In this document: in pieces, positions 33,205 to 44,214 of the stretch | How positions within the stretch are numbered: the first letter of the stretch is position 1 | How the letters are laid out: every line of letters starts with the position of its first letter | Assembly (NCBI RefSeq): GCF_030272615.1 | Contig: NC_081405.1 | Span: 160,166,317 to 160,230,316 of the forward strand | Length of the DNA stretch: 64,000 bases | Direction: 5' to 3' | From: Cryptomeria japonica | Taxonomy: Eukaryota; Streptophyta; Pinopsida; Cupressales; Cupressaceae | The notes under the pieces: generated by a model | The model's input: the letters and a program-made list of their open reading frames with translations, nothing else | The model's database searches: none | Told to the model about the DNA's origin: nothing | Position numbers and translations under genes: made by a program

Positions 33205-33374
33205 CTAATCCTCATCTTAATAAATGTTAAAATCACCCTCGCTTTAATGCAAAGAAATATCCAGGATATTGAGCAAACATTGGGACAACCAAATTAATTA
33301 AGGAATACAAACCTCCAAGGATTGGTTCACGGACCCTCATTGCTTGAGGACAAGCAATCTCGGGAAGGGCTGCC
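33205..33374 (+). repeat. Remainder of the outer short LTR element
   Basis: CTAATCCTCATCTTAATAAA and ATTGCTTGAGGACAAGCAAT match the inner element's end-of-interior at about 32008 and 32168. It ends at CGGGAAGGGC followed by TGTCATGTCCTCACC (33375), a diverged or different LTR start. It continues 29606-29846 across the inner element. Confidence 0.65.
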
Positions 33375-33488
33375 TGTCATGTCCTCACCAAAAACTAGGT
33401 CACAACACAAACTACATCTATAAATAGCCCTAGATCTGTCATGAATAAACCTAGTCGACCTTAGAGGAAGAGTTTTAAATCGTTTCAC

Positions 33489-33508
33489 ATATATATATAT
33501 ATATATAT
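33489..33508. repeat. (AT)10 microsatellite
   Basis: Ten uninterrupted AT dinucleotides. Confidence 0.95.
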
Positions 33509-34853
33509 TCCCAAGAGGGATGACCCTTTAATAACTAGAGCTCCCTTGGAAGAAGAAATAAAAGCAATAAAAATTTACAATCTGCCTTGGCCGACCTCTT
33601 AGGGAGAAAAGCCCATCCTTGAGAGAAGAAGTTTTGAAACTATAAAACCCTTTTTAATGCTAAATATTAAATAATTAAGCATAAGGGCCCACCTCATGGG
33701 AAGAGACACATCCCTTGGTAAAGGGGTATGTTAGATCGGGTATACATGAGGTTGAGTGGAGATGTGAATGGCAAGGGAAAAAAGATATATTCTTCTGCTC
33801 ATTGCCAGACTGACAAGCAGGCCCTCAATTACAGAAATCAGAAAAGATGAACAGCAACTGGACTAATATTGGACAGTGATGTAATTGCCTATAATTAACA
33901 GTGATCATCACCAATGTCTGTAGCAGCAGATCGATCAGTAGCAGAAATAATCATACAAGCAGCAAGCCGATTTATGCAATATCATCTAAAACCATTGTGG
34001 GCAAATTACAAGATAATCCAGAAAATGGACATTACAGAAATCCGAATTTTTAACCTTTTTCAGAACAATTTTAAAATCATTCTCCTGTCCCACCAAGTAA
34101 CAACTGTGCTACAACGTACTCCCTACAAGAGTTGAACTCTTGCCCCGCCCACCGGGCGAAACAGCTTGAAACTATAAATTAAGAGCTGATGCTTTCAATC
34201 TCTGAAAGCTGAGACCATGCCCCAGTACGGCACAAAGAAAAATGAAGCTTCGAGACAAGCTAAAAATTGCATACACACTTAATCACAATGCTTTCACAGA
34301 CAATGCTAACAAATATAACCCAAATTCACTGACAAGAAGAGCAGGAAATTCAAGCATAATTTCCCAAAATTGGCACGATCTTTTTCTTCCTGGTATAAAT
34401 TGCAATTAAAAAGGAATATTTAGAAAGACCTAATCAATTCTCCGTCATGGTCCTTTACAGTTATCTACTTGTAGGGGCCATTTTGAAAAATATGAAAAGA
34501 GAAAAACAGATCATGAGCATAACGTTTATAAACAGGACAATTAAAAAGGCTTCTAAACTAAATTTTCGAAATTATTTCCAGTTTCCATAGGTTACCAATT
34601 TGATAAATATATCCAGAGACAATACCGTGCCAATCCTCTTTCTTTTAATGGAGATATATACAGTTATTTCCAGCTATATTTATCCAGAAATGTATCATCT
34701 CAATAATATAAGAGTAAAAACAATTAAAAAGTTTTACGAGTAAAACCAATTTTAAAAGTTTCAGATAACATTTGTAAACAGGTGGTTGTGAGTTCAAAAA
34801 TCTCTCGAGTCACAACAAAAACCCTAATCTTAAGATAAAGATTAAAAAAATAC
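33509..34853 (-). other. Putative intron 1 of the ceramidase-like gene, no other gene seen
   Basis: AT-rich with TTTTAAAA-type tracts and no coherent ORF on either strand. On the minus strand it begins with a donor-like GTATTT right after the exon. I looked for the next expected exon (an IPN...NVxSNFPF-type segment in this family) and did not find it here or further left, so the intron either runs beyond the window through the retroelements or the gene is a 5' fragment. Confidence 0.45.
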
Positions 34854-34995
34854 CGAATAAATTGCGTTTATCTGCGAATTTGTGGTATTCCTGTGATTGA
34901 GGAATGGTGGGGGTGACCAGCATGAGAAATATGAAGCAGAACAAGGCCGCCGCTGAAACATAGTATCTATGCTCTTTAACATCTAATTTCATCAT
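34854..34995 (-). CDS. First coding exon of an alkaline phytoceramidase-like (aPHC) gene, partial
   Basis: The minus-strand exon encodes 47 codons plus one base: a short charged start (MMKLDVKEHRYY), a hydrophobic segment at about residues 13-29 (VSAAALFCFIFLMLVTP), then the conserved TIPQSQEYHKFADKRNLF. Plant aPHC-family membrane proteins of about 250 residues, annotated as ceramidases of the ER/Golgi, start in the same way: a first membrane span followed by TPxIPQSQxYHxFADxR. A splice donor G|GTATTT follows in phase 1. Family recognition is from memory, not a search. The upstream sequence (AGAGGAGAAAAATACAGAG) looks like a 5'UTR. It is the only segment in the window that reads as a host protein. 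Further exons were not found, so it may be a truncated copy. Confidence 0.6.
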
Positions 34996-35300
34996 CTTTC
35001 TGCTCTGTATTTTTCTCCTCTGTGACTTCTCAGGGCCTAATTTTTACCTTGATATGTATGATTTCTAAGATTTAGATCATGGTCATACCAGTTTGGTTTT
35101 GTACAGTTTGAATTTTTCCATCCTAAGGATCATCAAAAATCTTACAACTCTTCTTATTTAACGTTAGATCTTGCTTTTATTTTTAAAGAGCAAACGTTAA
35201 CGTTGAACACCGTAGGCATATGTAAGCAATACGGTTACTCGGACATAGCCACGTGGAATTAACCTTAACAAACTACACACTGAACTGTTGGCAAAGTCAA
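34996..35300 (-). promoter_or_regulatory. Putative 5'UTR and promoter of the aPHC-like gene
   Basis: The purine-rich leader lies just upstream of the ATG pair. CACGTG (G-box core) is at 35250-35255. AACGTTAACGTT (about 35195-35206) is a small palindromic motif. No clear TATA box. Function is inference from position. Confidence 0.35.
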
Positions 35301-35619
35301 AATGTCCCCAAGTGTGGTTCATGTCGAGTACGTCAACCTTTTATTTTCAAGGTGTGGAAAGTTAAGAGAATAAGTGTACTTTTTAAATTGAAGAGAGCAT
35401 CTTATTAACAATTTAATATAGAGTAAATTGTTAGATATTCAAAAAATGGGTGGAGAGATTAGCACTCCCAACCAAGTTTGACATTAATTTATTGAAAATG
35501 AAAAAATAACTTTTAAATCATTTGAAAAAAAAATTAAAAGTGATTAAAAGTTTTAATACGTAAAGAGTGGAGAGAATATTTTTTTATAATGAGTTAGAAT
35601 TTTATTAGATAATCTTTTT
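35301..35619. other. AT-rich stretch, nothing recognised
   Basis: Short A/T tracts; no ORF, repeat pair or RNA gene seen. Confidence 0.4.
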
Positions 35620-35639
35620 TGGGGGATAATGTGGTCTAT

Positions 35640-35724
35640 CTTCAAGTGATGAAACCAATTATATAGTTAAGAGACATTTCTCATTACCTCTTCGACAAAG
35701 GGGTTCAATTCCCTCTTCACATTG
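35640..35724 (+). repeat. Possible tRNA-derived SINE fragment
   Basis: The run ends in GGGGTTCAATTCCCTCTTC, which fits a pol III B box (GGTTCRANTCC). An A-box-like TAGTTAAGAGACATTTC lies about 40 bp before it. ORFX copy 3 interrupts the sequence right after the B box; the continuation would be at 47905. Confidence 0.35.
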
Positions 35725-37695
35725 TGTTGTCCTCATTTTTGAATTTTCAAAAATGTGACAACCCTTACAAATTTTTACTTAAAATGTGTCATTTTTGTCT
35801 CCAAGGCATGTTTTATGAGGTGCAAAACTCACATTTGTTAGTGTCAAACATTGGGGGGTGTCTTTGTCATCATTGTCCAAGTTTTGGTCTTCCTTTTCCT
35901 AGCTTTTTATGCAATTTCGGATTTTAGAACAGTCACTGCAGGTTGAAGATTTTACTCTTAAGGCACGCTTCTCGAGGCAAAAATTTTGCTCCTTTGTGAA
36001 CTGGACTGATCTTGGGTCCATCCTCGATCCGCGTTTCAAATTTCATCGCGTTTTGAGTTCATTTGCTATGTCTTTCCTTCAATTTCGGGTTTTTTCTTCC
36101 TAACTGCAAGTGGGAAAAAAAAAATTTGATTGCAAGTTTTTTTTTCTCTTGTTTTAGTGTTGTAGGGAAATTTTAAAACAATTACAAGTGCATTTTATTT
36201 TTTATTTGTCACTTGTAACTTACTTTTTATTTCCCCCTTGCTTTTTATGTCTTTTAAGTAATTGTAGGAACTTTTTGGATAAATTACAAGTGAATTTAAA
36301 ATTACAAGTTTAAAAAGAACTTGTAATTTCTTTTAAAAGTTCCTACTTAAGTGATTTTTAGATGTAATAGGGTTTGTATTTCCCTATTACGTGTTTTATG
36401 TCCTTTAAGTCATTTTTAAAACTTGTAAAGGGGATTTTATTTCCCTATTACAAGTTTTTTTGTTCATTTATGTTTTTAAAACTTGCAATGGGGAATTTAT
36501 TTCTCTATTACAAGTTGTTTTGTCATTTCTTTTCTAAAACCCGAATTTGTCCAAGTGTTAGAAAAGTGAAACAATTAAAACTTGTAAAAGGGTTTTTTAA
36601 ACCCGATTACATGTCTTTTTCAAGCATTTTAAACTTGTTCCTTCTTTCCAAGAACCCGACCTGAGTTTTTCTCCAAGAAGTTCGAGTTTGAATCTGGATA
36701 TGATGATGCCAAGTGTTGAGGGAAAGAGGCATGAGAGTTTTTGCTTCCATTTTTTGTGGTTTTCTTGCCACATTTTTGCCCTTTCTTAGGTGTTTTTGAA
36801 CCAGCAAGTCATGGCCCTTTGCCACGTTTTTAGCACCCTTTTCAATCCATTTTTACAGCATTAATGGAGGCATTTTTGGTTTCCTTTCTTCCATATGTGG
36901 TTTGTTGGGCGTATTGACCCATTTTTCCTCCTCCTTGGATGTCATTTTTTGTGCTTTTGGTTGAAACCCGAGTTTGCTAAGGACGTGGCAAGGGTTCCAA
37001 CGTTTTAATTTTGCTTTATATTTAAGGAGTTGATTGTTTCTTTCAAATTTATTACATCTCTTTGAATGGCATCTTGATCAATCAAGGTATGTTTTGTTTT
37101 ATTTTATTTTTGTTGTTTTGAAATTCCTTGATTGATTGTGATAGTTGTTTGTTTTGTTCTTTTTCCAATTAGGTTTTGAGAGAGTTTTTCCCATTTCAAC
37201 CCAAGTATTGAATGTAATTTGAGGATTGCATTGTCTTTTCCCTCACATTTTTTTTTTCCTCTTTACTTGCATTCGGGTTTTTTAAATTCGATTGCAAGTA
37301 AGATGGAAATGTCAATTTTTCCCTTTGGTTGAAAAGACTTAATCCTCTTTTGCCAAAATTTCATAGTTCAAAGTTGTTTTGAAACTTATCCATTCAATTT
37401 CGGGTTTTAAAAACTTGATTACAAGTGAAAGTTCTTCCCATTTTTCATGTAGTCAAGATGAAAAAGTTCTTCAAAACTCCATTCCTAATCATCTGCACTT
37501 ATTGTCCTTGGTCATAAACTTCATTTCCAACATGCCAAAATCCCATTTTCACCACTTATCACATGTTCATTCATTACAAGTTTGCTTGCAGTCAAGATTT
37601 AAAAACCCGATTGCAATTATGCCTTTTCCCATTTGCATACTTGTAATACATCTCTCAAGATCTGAAACTGATCAAAGGCTCACACTTTAAAACCT
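35725..37695 (+). promoter_or_regulatory. 5' region of ORFX copy 3: ATTACAAGT motif cluster, TATA box, leader intron
   Basis: Between about 36100 and 37650 the nonamer ATTACAAGT or its complement ACTTGTAAT occurs, intact or with one change, about sixteen times, often next to AACCCGA or CGGGTTTT. A TATA-like TTTATATTTAAGG is at about 37015. CAATCAAG|GTATGT at about 37086 is a good splice donor. Acceptor candidates ending in AAAG or CAAAG lie just before the ORF. No protein is supported in this stretch. Confidence 0.5.
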
Positions 37696-38641
37696 TTGTT
37701 TATCCATCATTTCATCTCCAAAGGCCTTGGGGTTAGAGTTCAGTTTTTCCCCTTTAAAGAAGATCATATGGATCTTTCAATGGATCATGATGTTGCATTA
37801 GCTCTTCTGGATTTTCATTGTAACGTTGCAAGTTCTTGTTCAATGATCAATTTGTCGGCATCATCTTCCCAAATGAAGATGAAGTACAAATATGACAAAT
37901 ACCAAAATGAGATCTCTCCTTCCCAAGTTTCTTCTTCACTAGATGAGATTAAGGATACAAAGATTGGACACATGGATATGTCAGGATTTCTCAAAAGGAT
38001 TAAAAAGCTCGTGGATCATAATATGCAGCACTTGTTGAACAGTCATCTCCACCTTGCTTCTTCTTTTCCAATGGTTGCCCTAGAGCTAGAGTTTGTGCTT
38101 GATTGTGCCTCGCACTTTGAGAAGGAAACCATAACTATATGGGATGATGAGGGTGAAGTAGTTATCTGTCTCGATGCTAGGACTATTGAAAAGATTTTCA
38201 AAATACTCACAACTCCTATCTATGTAGAGATTTCGAAAGAAAGTGCAATGGAATACTACATGAAGAGGGAGAAAGAATGTAAACGTCGTATCAACAAGTG
38301 GATTCAGGAACCTAGAACATGCCTTACCTAGTGGGGAAAGTTGTACTATTGTGATTTCAAAGAGGAAATTGGTGATACAATTACACTTTTGAGCAGAATC
38401 ATGGGTTTAGAACATTCAAATGCTTTTGAACCATGGATGTACCAGTTTATTGTACTCATTAGACAATCTCAGCACATATTCTGGGGTGAAATCATTAGCG
38501 ACACCTTGTGTGAACAGTTTGCCCAAGTTCCCACCACTTTGACTATCTACATGAACTCATACTTGATGTATATTGCAGCATCACTCAGACATTTTCCCGG
38601 TCTTTCTACCAAGGGTGGTCACTCTCTTGTGCTTGTGTGGG
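37696..38641 (+). pseudogene. ORFX copy 3, N-terminal part
   Basis: It is a distant homologue of copies 1 and 2. SLDEIKDTKIGHMDMSGF matches NVRDTNLGKIDMKKF, DCASHFEKETITIWDDEGEV matches ECARHYDPQSRTIVSKEGN, and DTITLLSRIMGLEHSNAFEP matches DLITLLNRIMGSPHASSFEK. There is a TAG at 38329-38331 (CLT*WGK). The probable start is one of the Met codons at 37696-37774. The frame is cut at 38641 by the gypsy LTR and resumes at 44215. Confidence 0.65.
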
Positions 38642-39142
38642 TGATCTGATTTATGAAAACCAGATTACAATACCTGGTGTGATACCTGCGGTATTGTAGA
38701 ATTCAACACAAAAATTGACAACAAGAAGATTGCAAACCAAAAACTGTCTCCATTCTATTCAAAATTGGAGTTTATACAAGTCGAATGTATCCCAAGGGTC
38801 ACACAAATCCCTTGGAATTGAAACGAAGAGTCACCATAATGTTTATTACAATTAAACTACTAAAACTATCAAAATTATCAAAAAACTAAATATAAAATTT
38901 TAGTCCACTTTGAGAAGGCACAACTTTCTCATCCTAGCTCCGAATTACAAACCGTTTGATGCATTGGAAAGGTATTCAAATAATCTAGAACCAAATTTCG
39001 GAAACATCGAAGATATCTCTTCGTGTTTCTGAGCACAACATTTGTCCAAAAATGCACCGAAGACCCTCAAAATTGCAATTTACTAAAACATAGAAAATTT
39101 TGAAAATTAGATTTCAATATTTTCCCAATTTAATCCTGATCA
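38642..39142 (-). repeat. 3' LTR of the gypsy element
   Basis: 501 bp, TGATCTGATT ... CCTGATCA on the plus strand. The internal side carries the polypurine tract (minus strand AAGGGGGGAGGAA, 39143-39155). Confidence 0.95.
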
Positions 39143-39333
39143 TTCCTCCCCCCTTAAGAAGCAATGGGCCCCATTGCACTAATCTGCTGCAACAGATGAG
39201 GAAATTGTTCTTCAATTTGTTCCTTAGTAAGCCACTTGCCTTGATGAGAATGTTGACCAGCTCGAACCACCCAATACAAAGGGATTTTCTGATTTCTCAA
39301 AGTCTTTAAAATGGCTTTAGTAACATGGTCACA

Positions 39334-42300
39334 CTAGACTGGAGCAGTAGTAGAGGGGTTTAACTCTGCAGCTTGAATGTATTCAGTAGCTTGGAAGATA
39401 TCCAATAAAGGAGGAAAATAGGGTCTCAACAACTCCACATTGAAAACTGGATGCAGTCCCAAAAAGGATGGCAAATTAAGTTCAAAAGCATTCTCACCAA
39501 CTTGTTTCACAATAGTGTATGGTCCATAACGAAGAGGTCGAAGCTTCCTATTTGGTCCATGCAGACGCTCTTTCTGAAAATGTAACCATACCTTGTCACC
39601 AACCTGAAACTGATGGGGAGTTCTATGTTTATCATGTCTTTCCTTATATTTCTGATTACTCTGCTCCAATATCTCATAAACTTGTTGTTGTAGGTGTCTA
39701 ATGTTATCAATGAATTTTTCTGCTTTATCTACCTCCTTGTCACCATTCAATGGACTGCTAGACTGTAGAGATGGTATTGCTACATCCATAGGTGCCAATG
39801 GCTGGTACCCAAGAGAAACCTCAAATGGACTATGCCCTGTAGTACTATGGAGTGCACGGTTGTAGCTGTGTTGCACATAGGGTAAGCTTTCATCCCACGT
39901 GCGAGGATGTTTTGAATGATACATCCGTAAAATATGAATAATCATTCGATTCACCACTTCTGTCTGCCCATCTGTTTGAGGATGGAATGCCATGGACTTT
40001 GTCAGTTTTGTGTCCATTTTAGCCCATAGTGCAGACCAAAATTTGCTGATGAACCTGCTATCCCTATCAGAAATAATGGTTTTTGGCAACCCAAAATGAA
40101 CCCACACATGTTCAAAAAATAGCTTGGCAGTATCTTCTGCAGAAATCATCTTTTTACATGCCACCATGATAGCCATTTTAGAAAACCTATCTACCACAAC
40201 ATATACACAATCATGCCCTCGCCTGGTAGTTGGAAGCCCAGACATAAAATCCATTGAAATAGATTGCCATGGCTTATCAGGAATAGGTAATGGTAAGTAT
40301 AGACCCAACTTACGGTTTGTTGGTTTTGCAATCGCACAAGCTGCACAAGCTTGTATATGTGAAATGACATCTTGCTTCATTTTTGGCCAATAGAAATACT
40401 TTTGAAGGATGGCAGTAGTCTTACCAATACCAAAATGTCCTGCAACACGACTGTAGTGAGCTTCCCATATCATTTTCTTCCGTTCTTCGGTGGGTACACA
40501 TATGTGACCATTATGGCAAAGAAACCCATCCTGCAAGTGAAAATCAGAGACAGATTTTCCTTCTACCAAATTACTATAGATGTTAGCAAAATCAGGGTCA
40601 GTACTATATAGTTGTTCCCAAGTGGATGATTGATGACCGCATGAATCCAACACTATTGTCAAACCTGCAATTGGAGGCCTACTCAAACAATCTGCCACCT
40701 TGTTACTGCTTCCTTTTTTATGACGAATGTTGAGGTGAAATTGTTGTAAATAGACTAACCACCGTTGATGTCTATCATTCTGTAGCTTTCCTTGTGTTTG
40801 CAAGAATTGGAGTGGTTTATGGTCTGTATGTATAACAGTTTCTTTTCCCAGTATATAGTGTTTCCATTGTTTGCAAGCCTGAACAATGGCATACAACTCC
40901 TTATCATAGGTGGGATACTTACGTACTGTATCAGAAAAAGTTTCACTGTGATAGGCAACAGGATGCCCATTTTGTGTGAGTACCACACCAAGAGCATAAT
41001 CTGATGCATCTGTTTCTATCTCAAATGCTTGGTGTAGATCTGGAAGGACCAATACTGGTGCTGAACATAGTCTTTTCTTTAACTCCTCAAATGCTTGTTG
41101 TTGTGCCTCTGTCCATTGAAATTTTGCTTGTGATCCACCCCTGAGTGATTGATTAAGAGGCCATGATATGTGTGAGAAACCAAACACAAATCTACGATAG
41201 AAGTTGGCTAAGCCCAAGAAGCTGCGAAGCTCTGTGAAATTTTTAGGAGATGGCCAATCTTGAATTATTTGAATCTTTGCTGGATCAACATGAACACCCT
41301 CAACGTCAATGATATACCCTAAGTATTGAATACTCTGCATACCAAAAGAACACTTCTCAATGTTGGCATAAAGTTTGTGTTTTTGCAGAGTTGAAAGAAC
41401 TTGTTCAACATGCTGCAAATGCTCAGACCAAGTTCTGCTAAAGATGAGTATGTCATCCAAATAAACAACTACAAAGGAATCAATGAATGGTCTAAGCACA
41501 TCATTCATCAATCTCATAAATGTGGCTGGGGCATTTGTTAGGCCAAAAGGCATGACCAACCATTCAAACAACCCTTCCTTAGATTTAAATGCAGTCTTCC
41601 ACACATCTGCTGGATCAATTGGTACTTGGTGGTATCCAGACTTCAAGTCAACTTTTGTAAAGAATTTAGCCCCCCTAAGTTGGTCCAACAAATCATCAAT
41701 TCGAGGGATTGGATATCTATTTTTAACAGAGATTTTGTTTAATGCTCTATAATCAATACAAAGCCTCCATGTCCCATCTTTCTTTTTAGCAAGGACAATT
41801 GGACTTCCACAAGGTGAAGCACTTGGACGAATGTGTCCTTTCTGAATCAACTCCTGAATTTGTCTCTTAATCTCATTATTTTCCAAAACTGACCTCCTAT
41901 ATATTGGCTCATGTGGTAGCGGTGTGCCTGGAATTAAATCAATAGAGTGCTTGACTTGACAGTGTGTTGGTACTCCCACTGGTGGTGTAAACACATTGTG
42001 ATATTCTTTCAAAATTTTATCTATTTGATTTTGTTGATTCTCTGTTACCTTAGCATGTGTATTAAGAACAACTGACTTTGTTTGTTCAGGGCGAATCATG
42101 AGTACAATAAAAGCTCCAGTTTGAGCAATCAAGCGTTTATATTGTTTAGCACTAATTAAAGATGCAGTTTTTGTTGGACATACCTCTGGTATTCGGTACC
42201 TCTTTTCACCAAGCTTGATTGTAACACTACGTGGCCTTGACTCATACACCCCATGCCTCTGATACATGTATGGCTGCCCCAGCAAGACATCGCATACATC

Positions 42301-43680
42301 CAATGGTGCTACATCACAAATCACTTCATCCTTGAAAGGCTTGATTGAATATGGCAAACGACATTGTTGATTGATTTGAATATCTTGACCCTCATTCACC
42401 CATCCCATAGAGTATGGTTGTGGGTGTCTTGTCACTTTCAAATTTAATCTTTTGACTGTCTCCCTAGAGATCAAATTCTTTTGACTCCCACTATCAACAA
42501 TAAAATGTAGAGGCTTTCCATCAACCCACATCTGTGAATGAAAAAGTCTCTCTTCATCTTCACGGGGAAATACTTTAGCAGTTCCAACTACGGCATATGG
42601 GTTTGCTTCTATGATGGAATCATTCTCCTCTTTCTTAGAATTATCTATTGGTGGCGATTCAGGTTCAGCTTCCTCCCCTCGTATTTCTGTCATCAAATTT
42701 TTAATACTTCGACAATCCTTTGTATTATGGGTTGGGGACCTATGCAGCTCACACCACATGCCTGTGTCTGTCTTTTTAGTAGACCACCATGTGTTCTTGG
42801 GTGAATTTGAATGGGGTTCCTTGGTCACCTGTTTCCCTGCAAATTTATTGCCACCTTCAGCCCTTGGCTTGTTGTTTGCAAAGTAGTCCCTCTTCCATCT
42901 TTGCTTGGATTTTTCTTCAATTTTTGTAGCATATTTATAGGCAGTTGCCAATGTCTCAATATTTAAAAAATCCATCTCTGTTTGAATATACCTGTGAAGT
43001 CCACTCCGATATTTTAAAATTCTATGCTTCTCTGAATCATTAATACCGAGTTTTGCTGAAAGTGAATGGAATGTATTGGTGTAATCTTGCACAGACTGAT
43101 CCCTCCTTTGCCGAAGAAGCTGCCATTCTATGTATTTTTGTTCATATATATCCTCCGGGAGGTAAGCTTCTTTTATATAGTCCACAAATTCTCCCCATGT
43201 GGGCTTCTTATCAAGAGATAGTATAAAATCATCTTCAGCAACTGATTCTTGTTCTTTGTTTGCTACTTTGGTTTCCCATGCTAATTTCACATGGGTTTCA
43301 GCTTTGAGGAGAGCAAATGTTATCTTTTCAGCATCTGAGAAATTATTTACAGAAAAGTACCTATCCAACTTTGATAACCAGTTATCAACAGCTTCAGCAT
43401 CGACCTTTCCTTCAAAATTTGGGATGTCGAAATTGACCTGCACTTTGAAAGGGGTATTTCCACGAAATGGTGTTTCAGATTCAGAGGGTTTTTGCTTCTG
43501 TAGGAGGTTTGAAAATTGACTCATCATCTCCTCTCGTTGCTTATTTAAAGCTTCCTCGACCAACTTCTTAACATCATTGTCTGACATCTTCGATTGTGTG
43601 CGTCTCAAAGGTGGGTATTTTGACAAATCTTGTGTATCCAATCCTAATCTTTGGTAGGAAGACCTTGTGTAAATTGGCAT
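39334..43680 (-). CDS. Ty3/gypsy gag-pol polyprotein, almost intact
   Basis: One uninterrupted 1,448-codon frame. The start is taken at ATG (MPIYTRSSYQ); the nine codons before it lie in the primer binding site and open with GTG. Order: gag (NFDIPNFEGKVDAEAVDNWL; QRRDQSVQDYTNTF), a zinc-knuckle-like CELHRSPTHNTKDC, protease (FIVDSGSQKN), RT (LCIDYRALNK; VVYLDDILIFS), RNase H (EIETDASDYALGVVL), integrase zinc motif (HYSRVAGHFG ... CAACAIAK) and DDE residues (SMDFMSGLP; ISDRDSRF; HPQTDGQTEVVNR). A TAG at 39334-39336 ends the frame; the same frame then reads about 59 further residues (WVVRAGQHSHQGKWLTKEQI, EEQFPHLLQQ) to TAA at 39154, so a chromodomain-like C-terminus has been cut off by one stop. 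All catalytic residues I can check are present. Confidence 0.93.
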   Translation of the reverse strand: MPIYTRSSYQRLGLDTQDLSKYPPLRRTQSKMSDNDVKKLVEEALNKQREEMMSQFSNLLQKQKPSESETPFRGNTPFKVQVNFDIPNFEGKVDAEAVDNWLSKLDRYFSVNNFSDAEKITFALLKAETHVKLAWETKVANKEQESVAEDDFILSLDKKPTWGEFVDYIKEAYLPEDIYEQKYIEWQLLRQRRDQSVQDYTNTFHSLSAKLGINDSEKHRILKYRSGLHRYIQTEMDFLNIETLATAYKYATKIEEKSKQRWKRDYFANNKPRAEGGNKFAGKQVTKEPHSNSPKNTWWSTKKTDTGMWCELHRSPTHNTKDCRSIKNLMTEIRGEEAEPESPPIDNSKKEENDSIIEANPYAVVGTAKVFPREDEERLFHSQMWVDGKPLHFIVDSGSQKNLISRETVKRLNLKVTRHPQPYSMGWVNEGQDIQINQQCRLPYSIKPFKDEVICDVAPLDVCDVLLGQPYMYQRHGVYESRPRSVTIKLGEKRYRIPEVCPTKTASLISAKQYKRLIAQTGAFIVLMIRPEQTKSVVLNTHAKVTENQQNQIDKILKEYHNVFTPPVGVPTHCQVKHSIDLIPGTPLPHEPIYRRSVLENNEIKRQIQELIQKGHIRPSASPCGSPIVLAKKKDGTWRLCIDYRALNKISVKNRYPIPRIDDLLDQLRGAKFFTKVDLKSGYHQVPIDPADVWKTAFKSKEGLFEWLVMPFGLTNAPATFMRLMNDVLRPFIDSFVVVYLDDILIFSRTWSEHLQHVEQVLSTLQKHKLYANIEKCSFGMQSIQYLGYIIDVEGVHVDPAKIQIIQDWPSPKNFTELRSFLGLANFYRRFVFGFSHISWPLNQSLRGGSQAKFQWTEAQQQAFEELKKRLCSAPVLVLPDLHQAFEIETDASDYALGVVLTQNGHPVAYHSETFSDTVRKYPTYDKELYAIVQACKQWKHYILGKETVIHTDHKPLQFLQTQGKLQNDRHQRWLVYLQQFHLNIRHKKGSSNKVADCLSRPPIAGLTIVLDSCGHQSSTWEQLYSTDPDFANIYSNLVEGKSVSDFHLQDGFLCHNGHICVPTEERKKMIWEAHYSRVAGHFGIGKTTAILQKYFYWPKMKQDVISHIQACAACAIAKPTNRKLGLYLPLPIPDKPWQSISMDFMSGLPTTRRGHDCVYVVVDRFSKMAIMVACKKMISAEDTAKLFFEHVWVHFGLPKTIISDRDSRFISKFWSALWAKMDTKLTKSMAFHPQTDGQTEVVNRMIIHILRMYHSKHPRTWDESLPYVQHSYNRALHSTTGHSPFEVSLGYQPLAPMDVAIPSLQSSSPLNGDKEVDKAEKFIDNIRHLQQQVYEILEQSNQKYKERHDKHRTPHQFQVGDKVWLHFQKERLHGPNRKLRPLRYGPYTIVKQVGENAFELNLPSFLGLHPVFNVELLRPYFPPLLDIFQATEYIQAAELNPSTTAPV

Positions 43681-43694
43681 AAAGGAGCGTTCCC

Positions 43695-43706
43695 GCTCTG
43701 ATACCA
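43695..43706 (-). other. Primer binding site of the gypsy element
   Basis: Minus strand TGGTATCAGAGC, one base from the LTR end, complementary to initiator methionine tRNA. Confidence 0.9.
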
Positions 43707-43707
43707 C

Positions 43708-44209
43708 TGATCTGATTTATGAAAACCAGATTACAATACCTGGTGTGATACCTGCGGTATTGTAGAATTCAACACAAAAATTGACAACAAGAAGATTGCA
43801 AACCAAAAACTGTCTCCATTCTATTCAAAATTGGAGTTTATACAAGTCGAATGTATCCCAAGGGTCACACAAATCCCTTGGAATTGAAACGAAGAGTCAC
43901 CATAATGTTTATTACAATTAAACTACTAAAACTATCAAAATTATCAAAAAAACTAAATATAAAATTTTAGTCCACTTTGAGAAGGCACAACTTTCTCATC
44001 CTAGCTCCGAATTACAAACCGTTTGATGCATTGGAAAGGTATTCAAATAATCTAGAACCAAATTTTGGAAACATTGAAGATACCTCTTCGTGTTTCCAGG
44101 CACAACATTTGTCCAAAAATGCACCGAAGACCCTCAAAATTGCAATTTACTAAAACATAGAAAATTTTGAAAATTAGATTTCAATATTTTCCCAATTTAA
44201 TCCTGATCA
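43708..44209 (-). repeat. 5' LTR of the gypsy element
   Basis: 502 bp; near-identical partner of 38642-39142. Confidence 0.95.
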
Positions 44210-44214
44210 GTGGG

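Larger units (their letters stand above)
38642..44209 (-). mobile_element. Full-length young Ty3/gypsy element, GTGGG duplication
   Basis: 5,568 bp, flanked by GTGGG (38637-38641 and 44210-44214). LTRs 38642-39142 and 43708-44209 differ by hand count at six substitutions and one 1-bp indel, so insertion is recent relative to everything around it. The primer binding site, one long gag-pol frame and a polypurine tract are all in place. Confidence 0.95.

Noticed and set aside
39507-43519. Plus- and minus-strand ORFs within 39334-43680
   Set aside because: Shadow frames of the gypsy gag-pol polyprotein.
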